A stretch of 36,923 nucleotides of DNA, from contig CADBCV010000022.1 in the NCBI GenBank assembly GCA_902793285.1, forward strand, positions 1-36,923, written 5' to 3'. Numbering within the stretch: position 1 is the first letter of the stretch; every line of letters begins with the position of its first letter. The notes under the pieces are model-generated. The model saw only the letters and a list, made by a program, of their open reading frames with translations, had not been told where the DNA came from and made no database searches. Of this stretch, positions 7,842 to 15,369 are shown piece after piece. The translations under genes were made by a program, and so were the position numbers. This stretch comes from Oscillospiraceae bacterium (GTDB lineage: Bacteria; Bacillota; Clostridia; Oscillospirales; Oscillospiraceae).

Positions 7842-7870
7842 TTGCGCTTTCGGCGCGGGCGTGATAGAAT
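7842..7870 (+). promoter_or_regulatory. Probable sigma-A promoter for the YcxB-like gene
   Basis: TTGCGC (7842-7847) is followed after 17 bases by TAGAAT (7865-7870). The start codon of the downstream gene is 36 bases further on. Confidence 0.5.
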
Positions 7871-7905
7871 ACAGTATCTACCTTTATTTATTGGGAGGTG
7901 GCGGA

Positions 7906-8484
7906 ATGCCCGCGTTTGAGGCAGAGATGCGCCATGACCGCAAGAGTCTCACGGACCTTGCCCACATGCAGTACGATCTCTTCTGCGGCCGCAACCGCGC
8001 GGCGCGGGGTCTGCTGAGCGCGCTGCTCATCGCGCTCGCCCTCTTTTACGGCGGCGGGAGCTGGTGGAGCCTGCTGATCCTCGCCTACGCCTGCTACCTG
8101 CTGACGAGCACCTACGCCGCCTCCAACCGCACGGCGCGGAAGCTGGCCGATCAGCTTGAGGCCGCGGGGCAGCCCCTGCCCGCCTCCCGCTATGTGTTTG
8201 AGGAGAAGAAAATGCGCATCTACGATCTCGCGGACGGGGAGGAGCTGGACGCCCTGCCCTACGGCGAGGTTGCGGGACTCGGGGAGGATTACGACGCCTT
8301 CTACCTCTTCCGGACCCAGTACGGCGGCTACCGGGTGCCGAAGGCGGCGCTCGGCGAAAAGGAGGGCGCGTTCCGCCGCTTTGTGGAGGAGAGGACCGGC
8401 AAGCTCTTCATGCGCCGCGTCACGCCGCTCAACCGCCTGCGCCAGTGGCTGCGGGCGCGGGAGCAGGAGCCGATGCATCTCTGA
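7906..8484 (+). CDS. YcxB-like membrane protein
   Basis: This 192-aa protein has two hydrophobic segments (about residues 34-62) after a short N-terminus. A C-terminal cytoplasmic domain follows with the pattern RYVFEEKKMRIYDLADGEE, then PYGEVAGLGEDYDAFYLFRT and YRVPKAAL, ending FRRFVEERTG. This spacing is typical of the YcxB-like domain family, whose role is unknown. ATG at 7906 is chosen because GGGAGGTGG stands just upstream; the open frame extends to 7807 but no better start exists. It is transcribed divergently from TRAP operon 2 and is followed by repeats, so it is probably a single-gene unit. Confidence 0.75.
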   Translation: MPAFEAEMRHDRKSLTDLAHMQYDLFCGRNRAARGLLSALLIALALFYGGGSWWSLLILAYACYLLTSTYAASNRTARKLADQLEAAGQPLPASRYVFEEKKMRIYDLADGEELDALPYGEVAGLGEDYDAFYLFRTQYGGYRVPKAALGEKEGAFRRFVEERTGKLFMRRVTPLNRLRQWLRAREQEPMHL

Positions 8485-8527
8485 GCCTGTACACACATAA
8501 GAATAGAGCAGGAAAAACACCCGCTTC

Positions 8528-8690
8528 CCGTAGGGGCCGATGCCTTCATCGGCCCGCAAACCGGCGTCACGGTACAAGCGTACCGTGATGCGAAAACGTA
8601 CCCATATTACCGTAGGGGAGGGGCTTGCCCCTCCCGCGCGGGGATAACCTTCCCTGTACCTATTTGCCGATGATATCCGCCCCTACGGCG
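8528..8690 (+). repeat. Cluster of CCGTAGGGG-type palindromes
   Basis: Three palindromes lie end to end. One starts CCGTAGGGG with arms GCCGATG / CATCGGC (8528-8557). A hairpin with arms CACGGTAC / GTACCGTG follows (8568-8587). A composite then runs from CCGTAGGGG (8610) with the GGGGCTTGCCCC core to CCCCTACGG (ending 8688). The whole YcxB-alr intergenic space is made of this family. Confidence 0.75.
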
Positions 8691-8740
8691 GGGTCGGGCG
8701 CTTTTCCTGCGCAATACTCTTTTGATTCAGGGTGATCCAT

Positions 8741-9886
8741 ATGACAGAAACCGAAAAACGCTGCTGGGCGGAGATCAGCCCGGAAAACCTCCTGCACAAT
8801 GTCCGCGCGCTCCGCGCCGCCCTGCCGGCGGGCTGCCGCTTTCTCGGCGTGGTGAAGGCCGACGCCTACGGTCACGGCGCCGTGGAGACGGCAAAGCTCC
8901 TGGAGGGGGCGGGCGCGGACTATCTCGCGGTGGCCTGCCTGGACGAGGCGCTGGAGCTGCGCGCAAACGGCGTCACGATGCCGGTTCTGATCCTCGGCCA
9001 CAGCTCCGCGGCCTACACCGAAACCCTCATTGAGCATGACATCACCCAGGCTGTCGCGGGGTTTGAGGAGGCCCGCGCCTTTTCCGAGGCCGCGATCAGG
9101 GCGGGCGGCACGCTCCGGGTACATATGGCGGTGGACACGGGCATGTCCCGCCTCGGCTTTCTCTGCACGGGCAAAAATTTCGACCGGGGCGTCTCGGAGC
9201 TTGCGCACGCCTGCTCACTCCCGGGGCTGGACGCGGAGGGCGTGTTCACCCACTTTGCCGTCGCCGACGAGCCTGGCGAGGAGAACGAGCGCTTTACGAG
9301 AGAGCAGTATCGCCTCTTCACCGCCGCGATCGAGGCGGCGGAGCGGCAGGGCGCGCGCTTTGCAATCCGCCACTGCATGAACTCCGGCGCGCTGCTGCAC
9401 TACCCGGAGTTTGCCCTGGACATGGCGCGGCCCGGCCTTCTGCTCTACGGCTACGGCGACACGGAGGGGAAGCTGGGGCTGCGGCCCTGTATGCGCCTTG
9501 TGACGCGGCTTCTCACGGTCAAGACCCTCTCGCCCGGCGCGAGCGTGAGCTACGGGCGGCGCTTTACAGCCCAGCGGGAGACGCGCCTCGGCGTGCTCGG
9601 CATCGGGTACGCGGACGGTCTGCCCCGGCTCTGCTCCAACCGCTGCGCCTTCGCCGTTGCGGGCGGGATGGCGCCCCAGCGCGGGAGCATCTGCATGGAC
9701 ATGTGTATGCTTGATCTCACGGAGCTGCCTGAGGCAGAGCCCGGGGACGAGGTGGAGATCTTCGGCCCCGCGGCCGATCTCAACGCCCTCTCCGAAGCGG
9801 CGCAGACCATCCCCTATGAGCTATTGTGCGCGGTGTCCAAGCGCGTCCCCCGCGTGATAAAAAACTTTAGTCCGTATCGGGTTTAG
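8741..9886 (+). CDS. alr: Alanine racemase
   Basis: This 381-aa PLP enzyme interconverts L- and D-alanine for peptidoglycan. The PLP lysine is K39 in VVKADAYGHG and the catalytic tyrosine is Y271 in SVSYGRRF. HMAVDTGMSRLGF, the HCMNSGALL block, and GIGYADGLPR followed by GSICMDM are all present. ATG at 8741 is preferred to the GTG at 8732 because the only ribosome-site-like sequence (AGGGTG, 8729-8734) overlaps the GTG and is well spaced for the ATG. The next gene is D-Ala-D-Ala ligase, so the two supply successive steps; they are separated by a 278-base repeat cluster. Length and motifs are normal and the enzyme looks intact. Confidence 0.97.
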   Translation: MTETEKRCWAEISPENLLHNVRALRAALPAGCRFLGVVKADAYGHGAVETAKLLEGAGADYLAVACLDEALELRANGVTMPVLILGHSSAAYTETLIEHDITQAVAGFEEARAFSEAAIRAGGTLRVHMAVDTGMSRLGFLCTGKNFDRGVSELAHACSLPGLDAEGVFTHFAVADEPGEENERFTREQYRLFTAAIEAAERQGARFAIRHCMNSGALLHYPEFALDMARPGLLLYGYGDTEGKLGLRPCMRLVTRLLTVKTLSPGASVSYGRRFTAQRETRLGVLGIGYADGLPRLCSNRCAFAVAGGMAPQRGSICMDMCMLDLTELPEAEPGDEVEIFGPAADLNALSEAAQTIPYELLCAVSKRVPRVIKNFSPYRV

Positions 9887-9908
9887 TCAGCCAACAGACT
9901 GCGCGCCT

Positions 9909-10104
9909 GGCCCCCTTGCCTAAAGGGGGCTGGCACGGCCGATCTCCCGCGAGGCCGTGACTGGGGAATCGGCCCCCTTGCCTAAAGGGGGCTGGCACGG
10001 CCGATCCCCCGCGAGGCCGTGACTGGGGGATACGCAATTTTGCGACCGCGTGCGGTGAACCGTATCCCCCCGGCCTTCGGCCACCCCCCTTTAGGCAAGG
10101 GGGG
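9909..10104 (+). repeat. Double-hairpin repeat array between alr and ddl
   Basis: A 62-base unit is repeated directly (9909 and 9971). Each unit has a CCCCCTTGCC-TAAAGGGGG hairpin, then a CACGGCC / GGCCGTG hairpin and ACTGGGG. It continues with GGGGGATACG, a CGCAA / TTGCG mini-stem, and CGTATCCCCC, and closes with an inverted copy of the first hairpin (10085-10104). The copy at 36735-36870 has compensating changes in the stems. The array could end or slow alr transcription before ddl. Confidence 0.75.
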
Positions 10105-10164
10105 CGACGCTTGACCTTAATTGCGTCAACCCGATACCCGCAAAAAACTTTTAAGAGGTAAGGC

Positions 10165-11229
10165 ATGAAAATTGTTGTTTTGGGCGGCGGCGTCAGCACC
10201 GAGCGCCACGTCTCCCTGGTCACGGGCACCTCGGTGTGCAGGGCGCTGCGCGCGCTCGGCCACCGGGCGGTGTTTGCGGATCTCTACATGGGGCTGGAGG
10301 ATTACGCCGGCCCCCTCGAGGACGCCTTTGACGCGCCGGACGGTCTCACCGGCCAGGTCGCCATCGGCAAGACCGCGCCGGATCTCGAGGCGGTCAAGGC
10401 ATCCCGCCGGGATCAGGGGCCGAGCCGCATCGGGAAAAACGTGCTGGAGCTCTGCCGCCTTGCCGACTGCGTGTTCCTCGGCCTCCACGGGGCCGACGGG
10501 GAGGACGGCAAGATCCAGGCGGCGCTCGATCTGCTGGGCGTGCCCTACACCGGCTCCGGCCCGCTCTCCAGCGCGATGGCCATGGACAAAGCGGTCGCAA
10601 AGCGCATGATGGAGGGCGCCGGCGTGCTGACCCCCCGCTGGCGGGAGCTCTGCTACACAGAGGCGGATATCCCGCGGCTCACACAGGAGCTGCCCGTGCC
10701 CTGCGCCGTGAAGGTGGTCAACGGCGGCTCGTCCATCGGCGTGGAGCTGCCGGACACCCGGGAGGAGCTGGAGGCGGCGCTGCGAAATCTCGCGCGCTTT
10801 CACAGCCGCGTCATTGTGGAGGAGAAGATCCGCGGGCGCGAGATCACCCAGCCCATCCTGGACGGCCGCTACATGAGCGCCATCGAGATCGTCCCGCCCG
10901 CGGGGAGCTATTTTGACTATGTCGCGAAATACCAGAGCGGCGCGGAGGGCGCGCAGGAGATCTGCCCCGCCCGCATCACGGAGGCCGAGCGCGCCGCCGT
11001 GGGCGAGGCCGCGCTGAAAGTCCACGCGGCGCTGGGCCTCTCGGTCTACTCCCGGGTGGACTTCATCCTGGACGATCAGGGCAGGCCCTGGTGTCTCGAG
11101 GTGAACACCCTGCCGGGCATGACGCCGAACTCCCTCATCCCCCGCGCGGCCGCCGCCGAGGGGATGAGCTTTGCCGAGCTCTGCGAGAAGATCGTGCTGC
11201 TCTCGCTGGAGGAGAGAAAGAGAACATAA
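10165..11229 (+). CDS. ddl: D-alanine--D-alanine ligase
   Basis: This 354-aa ATP-grasp ligase joins two D-Ala for the peptidoglycan stem. The N-terminal GGGVSTERHVS, the GADGEDGKIQ block, YTGSGPLSSAMAMDK, the omega-loop-region YFDYVAKYQSG and the C-terminal LEVNTLPGMTPNS are all as in Ddl. The Tyr of AKY in the omega loop is the residue typical of D-Ala-D-Ala rather than D-Ala-D-Lac ligases, so normal vancomycin-sensitive precursors are predicted from this gene. ATG at 10165 follows AAGAGGTAAGG. It is followed closely by yvcK (12-base gap) and probably co-transcribed with it. Confidence 0.96.
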   Translation: MKIVVLGGGVSTERHVSLVTGTSVCRALRALGHRAVFADLYMGLEDYAGPLEDAFDAPDGLTGQVAIGKTAPDLEAVKASRRDQGPSRIGKNVLELCRLADCVFLGLHGADGEDGKIQAALDLLGVPYTGSGPLSSAMAMDKAVAKRMMEGAGVLTPRWRELCYTEADIPRLTQELPVPCAVKVVNGGSSIGVELPDTREELEAALRNLARFHSRVIVEEKIRGREITQPILDGRYMSAIEIVPPAGSYFDYVAKYQSGAEGAQEICPARITEAERAAVGEAALKVHAALGLSVYSRVDFILDDQGRPWCLEVNTLPGMTPNSLIPRAAAAEGMSFAELCEKIVLLSLEERKRT

Positions 11230-11241
11230 AGGGGCGCGCCT

Positions 11242-12192
11242 ATGAAAAAAATCGTCGTCTTCGGCGGGGGCACGGGGCTCTCGTGCCTGCTGTCGGGGCT
11301 CAAGCTCTTCCCGGTGGATGTGACCACCGTCATCGCCGTGAGCGACAACGGCAGCAGCACCGGGGTCTTAAAAAAGGAACTGGATATCCCCGCCGTCGGC
11401 GACGTGGGCAAGGTGCTCATCTCCATGGCAAACGTGGACGAGGATTTTACAAGCCTTTTGCGCTACCGCTTCTCCAAGGACGGCAGCCTCTACAACCACC
11501 CGGTGCGAAACATCATGCTCGCCGCGCTCATCGACCTCAAGGGCAGTCTCACGGAGGCCACGCGCTACATGTGCAGGCTTCTCAACGTGAAGGGCACAGT
11601 CCTGCCGCTGACCGAGGAAAAGGTGGAGCTTGTGGGGGAAACCGCCGAAAAAGGCCGGGAATTTTACGGCCAGGTGGAGGTAAGCCACAATATCCGCAGC
11701 ATCACGCGCCTCAACTATGACCACGACGTACATGTGGGGCAGGAGGTCGTCTCCCGCATCCTCGAGAGCGATCTCATCGTCTTCAGCCCCGGCAGTCTCT
11801 ACACCAGCATCCTCCCGCACCTGATTGCGGAGGAGGTGGTGGAGGCCGTCGGGAGGGCGAAGGCCCCGATCCTCTATGTCTGCAATTTCTTTACCCAGCC
11901 GGGAGAGACGGAGAACTACCGCGTCAGCGACCACCTGCGGGTCCTCAACCAGTATCTGGGGGCGCGGAAGGTGGACATTGTGCTCGCGAACAACGGGGCG
12001 ATCGACCCCAGGGTTGCGGACGTGTACCTCACGCGGGAGAACAAGACCGCCGTCGAGCTCGACCGCGAGGCTGTCGCGGCCCTCGGCGCGCACATCATCG
12101 AGGACGATCTGGTCTGCGTCGAGGACGGGAGCCTCCGCCACGACGCGATGCGCACCGCGTTTTTGATCTTCTCCTACCTGATGGGGAAATAG
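11242..12192 (+). CDS. yvcK: YvcK-family (CofD-like) regulator of cell-wall/carbon balance
   Basis: This 316-aa Rossmann-fold protein of the YvcK/gluconeogenesis-factor family is needed in Bacillus for growth on gluconeogenic carbon and for correct cell-wall synthesis; family members bind UDP-sugars. The glycine-rich start VVFGGGTGLS, SDNGSSTG, GDVGKVL, the LVVFSPGSLYTSILPHL-like block (here LIVFSPGSLYTSILPHL) and the NNG motif are present. It usually sits in rapZ-yvcK-whiA; here it follows ddl instead and neither partner is present. The start ATG at 11242 lies 12 bases after ddl and the stop is 2 bases before the next gene, so a ddl-yvcK-membrane protein operon is likely. Confidence 0.93.
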   Translation: MKKIVVFGGGTGLSCLLSGLKLFPVDVTTVIAVSDNGSSTGVLKKELDIPAVGDVGKVLISMANVDEDFTSLLRYRFSKDGSLYNHPVRNIMLAALIDLKGSLTEATRYMCRLLNVKGTVLPLTEEKVELVGETAEKGREFYGQVEVSHNIRSITRLNYDHDVHVGQEVVSRILESDLIVFSPGSLYTSILPHLIAEEVVEAVGRAKAPILYVCNFFTQPGETENYRVSDHLRVLNQYLGARKVDIVLANNGAIDPRVADVYLTRENKTAVELDREAVAALGAHIIEDDLVCVEDGSLRHDAMRTAFLIFSYLMGK

Positions 12193-12194
12193 CC

Positions 12195-12770
12195 ATGCCC
12201 GGAACGCCAAAGAAAAAGCCTCTGCCGGAGCGGGAGGGGCGCGGCAGCTTCAAGCTCGCCTTTTGCAGCCTGATGGCGGCGCTCGGCACGGGGCTCATGA
12301 TGACGGGCGGCCTCATCCCGGTGCTGACCTACTGCTCTCCCCTGCTGGCCGGCGTGCTGCTCATCCCGGTGCTGCGGGAATACGGGCGGCGCTGGGCCCT
12401 GCTCGTCTGGGCGGTGACGGCGCTTTTGTGTCTCATGCTCTGCGCGGACAAGGAGGCCGCCTTTTTCTACCTCTTTCTGGGCTATTACCCGGTCCTGAAA
12501 ACGCTGCTGGAGCGCGTAAAGCCGCGGGGCCTCGCGCTTTTCTGCAAGCTGCTGTTCTTCGCCGTGTCCATCGGGGGCATGTACGCCCTCATCGCGCTGG
12601 TATTTCAGCTTGACGTGGGGCTTGAGGAGCTGGAGGAGCTCGGCCGCTGGGCGGGGATCGTTTTCTATGTCCTGCTCACCGCCACCATGCTCATTTACGA
12701 CAGCGCGCTCAAAAGTCTCGCCATCCTGTACGAATACCGCCTGCGCCCGCGGATCAAAAGAATGAAGTAA
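12195..12770 (+). CDS. Hypothetical polytopic membrane protein
   Basis: This is a 191-aa protein I do not recognise. A basic N-terminal tail (about 18 residues, KKKPLPEREGRG) precedes five or six hydrophobic helices, with short loops and a basic C-terminus (RPRIKRMK). It starts two bases after the yvcK stop and is therefore almost certainly translated from the same message. The context hints at a cell-envelope role, perhaps an ECF-type substrate-binding-like or integral accessory protein, but there is no motif to prove it. A small palindrome (AAGGCCGGCCTT) follows directly after the stop. Confidence 0.7.
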   Translation: MPGTPKKKPLPEREGRGSFKLAFCSLMAALGTGLMMTGGLIPVLTYCSPLLAGVLLIPVLREYGRRWALLVWAVTALLCLMLCADKEAAFFYLFLGYYPVLKTLLERVKPRGLALFCKLLFFAVSIGGMYALIALVFQLDVGLEELEELGRWAGIVFYVLLTATMLIYDSALKSLAILYEYRLRPRIKRMK

Positions 12771-12839
12771 AAAGGCCGGCCTTGTAAAAAACGGAGAACA
12801 TATCGAAAATCCCGCGGGCGCTTTCGTGAAAAAATGCCA

Positions 12840-12868
12840 TTGACAGCATTACGTTAAAGTGCTAAACT
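12840..12868 (+). promoter_or_regulatory. Sigma-A promoter of the T-box/trpXYZ-like operon
   Basis: A perfect TTGACA (12840-12845) is followed, 17 bases later, by TAAACT (12863-12868). Transcription should begin near 12875, just before T-box stem I. Confidence 0.8.
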
Positions 12869-12875
12869 CATGCCA

Positions 12876-13155
12876 AACCGAAGAGGAAGAGTGAGTAAGC
12901 CAGATCTCTTTTTCCGCAGCGAGCTGCCGACGGTGCGAGGGCAGTGAAAAACATCCGGCCGAATGGACTTCCGAGGGCGACCAGAAAGGGCGCGGGCCCG
13001 AGTATGCGAGCCGGGGCATGACTCCCCGTTAGAAACGGTCTGCGTATGACAGTACGCGCAAAGCGGGCGCAATTGCGTCAAGCCGGGTGGCACCGCAGGT
13101 TCGTCTTATCGATCCTGTCCCAGCAAAGAAATTTGCAGGGACAGGATTTTTTGTA
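12876..13155 (+). promoter_or_regulatory. T-box leader, specifier UGG (tryptophan)
   Basis: This leader senses uncharged tRNA. Stem I closes with GGAAG (12885-12889) pairing CTTCC (12968-12972). The specifier loop presents GAA-UGG-A, with UGG at 12964-12966, the tryptophan codon. The distal part of stem I shows CTGCC / GGCAG with the GGTGCGA block between. The antiterminator bulge TGGCACCGC is at 13088-13096. Its TGGC would pair with a tRNA ending GCCA, fitting the G discriminator of bacterial tRNA-Trp. A strong terminator (13112-13152) ends the leader. The downstream genes resemble trpXYZ, which are known T-box(Trp) targets in other Firmicutes. Confidence 0.93.
13112..13152 (+). terminator. 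Regulated T-box terminator
   Basis: The stem ATCCTGTCCC / GGGACAGGAT, with an inner GCAAA / TTTGC extension, is followed by TTTTTT. It competes with the antiterminator carrying the T-box motif at 13088-13096. Read-through is expected when uncharged tRNA-Trp is bound. Confidence 0.9.
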
Positions 13156-13189
13156 TCTGCCTGTCCCGAAAAGAAAGGAAGCGTTTCCC

Positions 13190-14215
13190 ATGAAAAAAAG
13201 CATCTCCCTTCTCCTCGTCCTCGTCCTGATCCTGGCCCTCGCGGCCCCCGTCCACGCGGAGGGGAAAACCACCTACACCATCGGCATCTGCAATTTTGTT
13301 GACGACGCCTCCCTGAACCAGATCATCGCAAACATCCGCAGCCGCCTCGCGGAGCTTGAGAGCGAGAGCGTAGCGTTCAAGGTCCTGGAGGACAACTGCA
13401 ATCTCGACGCAAACGTCATGAACCAGATCATCACAAACTTCCTCTCCCAGAAGGTCGACCTCATGGTCGGCGTGGCGACGCCGGTCGCCATGGGGATGCA
13501 GGCCGCGACCGAGGATAACGGCGTGCCCGTGGTCTTCGCCGCCGTGTCCGACCCCGTGGGCGCGGGGATCGTGGATTCCCTCGAGGCCCCGGGCGCGAAC
13601 ATCACCGGCACCTCCGACTATCTGGACACCAACGCCGTCATGAACCTCATCTTCGCCGCCGATCCCGACGCCGATCTCATTGGCCTCCTCTACAACGTGA
13701 GCGAGGACGCCTCCGCCGCCCCCATCGCCGCGGCGAAGGAGTACCTGGACCAAAAGGGCGTCAAATACATCGAGCGCACCGGCACCACCGTGGATGAGAT
13801 CATGCTCGCGGCCGAGGCCCTCGTGAGCGCGGGCGTCGACGCCGTGTTCACCCCGACGGACAACACCGTCATGAACGCGGAGCTCGCCATCTACGAGACT
13901 CTCGCCGAGGCGAAGATCCCCCACTACACCGGCGCTGACAGCTTCGCCCTCAACGGCGCGTTCCTCGGCTACGGCGTGGACTACGCGAATCTCGGCCGGG
14001 AGACCGCCGACATGATCGCGGAGATCCTGCTGGAGGGCAAGGACCCCGGCACGGTCCCCGTCAAGACCTTCGATAACGGCACCGCCACCGTGAATACCGA
14101 GACCTGCGAGGCCATCGGCTTCGACTTTGACAAGATCGCCGAAGCCTTCGCCCCCTTCTGCACCAAGGTCCAGACCATCACCACCGCCGAGAGCTTCGAC
14201 GACCTGGCGAAATAA
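13190..14215 (+). CDS. ABC transporter substrate-binding protein, TrpX-like
   Basis: This 341-aa secreted binding protein belongs to the ABC_sub_bind (TrpX) family. The signal peptide covers residues 1-24 (cleavage near VHA-EG) and has no lipobox cysteine. Family features are YTIGICNFVDDASLNQI at the start of the mature part, NLDANVMNQI, VGVATPVAMGMQ, VFAAVSDPVGAG and the late VFTPTDNTVM. The ATG at 13190 follows AAAGGAAG. It is placed immediately behind a Trp T-box, so import of tryptophan or a precursor is the likely function, as proposed for streptococcal TrpXYZ. Its stop codon lies at the edge of a repeat. Confidence 0.9.
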   Translation: MKKSISLLLVLVLILALAAPVHAEGKTTYTIGICNFVDDASLNQIIANIRSRLAELESESVAFKVLEDNCNLDANVMNQIITNFLSQKVDLMVGVATPVAMGMQAATEDNGVPVVFAAVSDPVGAGIVDSLEAPGANITGTSDYLDTNAVMNLIFAADPDADLIGLLYNVSEDASAAPIAAAKEYLDQKGVKYIERTGTTVDEIMLAAEALVSAGVDAVFTPTDNTVMNAELAIYETLAEAKIPHYTGADSFALNGAFLGYGVDYANLGRETADMIAEILLEGKDPGTVPVKTFDNGTATVNTETCEAIGFDFDKIAEAFAPFCTKVQTITTAESFDDLAK

Positions 14216-14413
14216 ACCCCTTCCACCGCTGAAGCGGTCCCCCTCCCCCAATCGCCGCAGGCGGCTGGGGGAGGCAAGCGCACTTCAGGCTCCCTCTCTG
14301 AGGGAGCTGGCACCAGTGCGCACACTGGTGACTGAGGGAGTCTGTCAGTAAACCCCTTCCACCGCTGAAGCGGTCCCCCTCCCCCGGTCGCCGCAAGCGG
14401 CTGGGGGAGGCAA
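14213..14413 (+). repeat. Repeat cluster inserted between the trpX- and trpY-like genes
   Basis: Two direct copies (about 65 bases at 14213 and 14349) share CCGCTGAAGCGG and GGGGGAGGC blocks. They flank a double hairpin (14288-14340: GCTCCCTC / GAGGGAGC, then CACCAGTG / CACTGGTG). The first copy begins on the TAA stop of the binding-protein gene. The array separates the binding protein from its permease and may lower permease expression. Confidence 0.75.
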
Positions 14414-14433
14414 GTTATTGTACGTAAGGAGTT

Positions 14434-15369
14434 GTGTATCCGTTGCTGTCCATCCTGCAAACCGCACTGGAGCTGGGGCTGATCGGCTCGCTCACGGTGC
14501 TGGCCCTGTTTTTAAGCTATACCATGCTGGGGGTCTGCGACCTCTCCACCGACGGGTGCTTCACGCTCGGCGCCGCGGTGGGCGCGGTGGTGGCCATCGC
14601 CGGCCATCCCTGGCTCTCCCTGCCCGCCGCGATGTGCGCGGGGGTCCTGTCCGGGTTTATCACGGCCCTCTTGCAGACAAAGCTCGGCATCGACAGCCTG
14701 CTCGCCGGCATCATTGTGAACACCGGGCTCTATTCCGTCAACATCGCCGTCATGGGCGGGGCCTCGCTTCTGAACATGAACAAGACCGCGACGGTGTTCA
14801 CCCTGCTCAAATCCGCCCTCGCCGGAACGCGGGCCGCGGGGCTCTACAAACTCACAGCCGGCCTCATCGCGGCGGCGCTCGTCGTCCTGTTTTTGAGTCT
14901 CTTTCTGCGCACCCGGCTCGGCCTTGCCATCCACGCCACCGGCGATAACCCCGACATGGTCCGCTCCTCGTCCATCAACCCGGATTTCACCACCATTGTG
15001 GGCCTCTGCCTCTCGGGAAGCCTCACGGCCCTCTCGGGCTGCCTGCTCGCCCAGTCGCAGAAGTCGGTGAACATCGACATCGGCTCCGGCATGGTCACGA
15101 TCGCGCTGGCCTCGCTCCTGATCGGCAGGGCCTTCGCCCCGCGGGGGAGCATCCCGAAAAGGGCGCTCGGCGCGGTGATCGGCGCGGTGGTGTTCCGTCT
15201 GGTGTACGCCGTGGCGCTGCGGCTCAACATGCCGGCCTTCATGCTGAAGCTGGTGTCCTCCGTCATCGTCATCATCGCCATCGCGGGGCCCTATCTCAAA
15301 AACCGCTGGCCGGAGCTCCACCGCCGCCTGTATCACGGGCGGGAGAGAGGGGGCGAGGGCCATGCTTGA
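14434..15369 (+). CDS. ABC transporter permease, TrpY-like
   Basis: This 311-aa polytopic membrane protein is of the branched-chain-amino-acid/ribose permease superfamily. It has about eight to nine hydrophobic segments and the block CDLSTDGCFTLGAAVGA near the N-terminus, as seen in TrpY partners of ABC_sub_bind proteins. The start is uncertain. GTG at 14434 is the only start giving the full first helix, but the AAGGAG at 14426-14431 lies just two bases upstream; TTG at 14443 has better spacing. It overlaps the ATPase gene by eight bases. Confidence 0.88.
   Translation: MYPLLSILQTALELGLIGSLTVLALFLSYTMLGVCDLSTDGCFTLGAAVGAVVAIAGHPWLSLPAAMCAGVLSGFITALLQTKLGIDSLLAGIIVNTGLYSVNIAVMGGASLLNMNKTATVFTLLKSALAGTRAAGLYKLTAGLIAAALVVLFLSLFLRTRLGLAIHATGDNPDMVRSSSINPDFTTIVGLCLSGSLTALSGCLLAQSQKSVNIDIGSGMVTIALASLLIGRAFAPRGSIPKRALGAVIGAVVFRLVYAVALRLNMPAFMLKLVSSVIVIIAIAGPYLKNRWPELHRRLYHGRERGGEGHA

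Noticed and set aside
10165-11229. Vancomycin-resistance-type D-Ala-D-Lac ligase
   Set aside because: The omega loop keeps the Tyr of AKY typical of D-Ala-D-Ala ligases, and no vanH, vanX or vanRS genes are near. The VanW-domain protein elsewhere does not by itself imply resistance.
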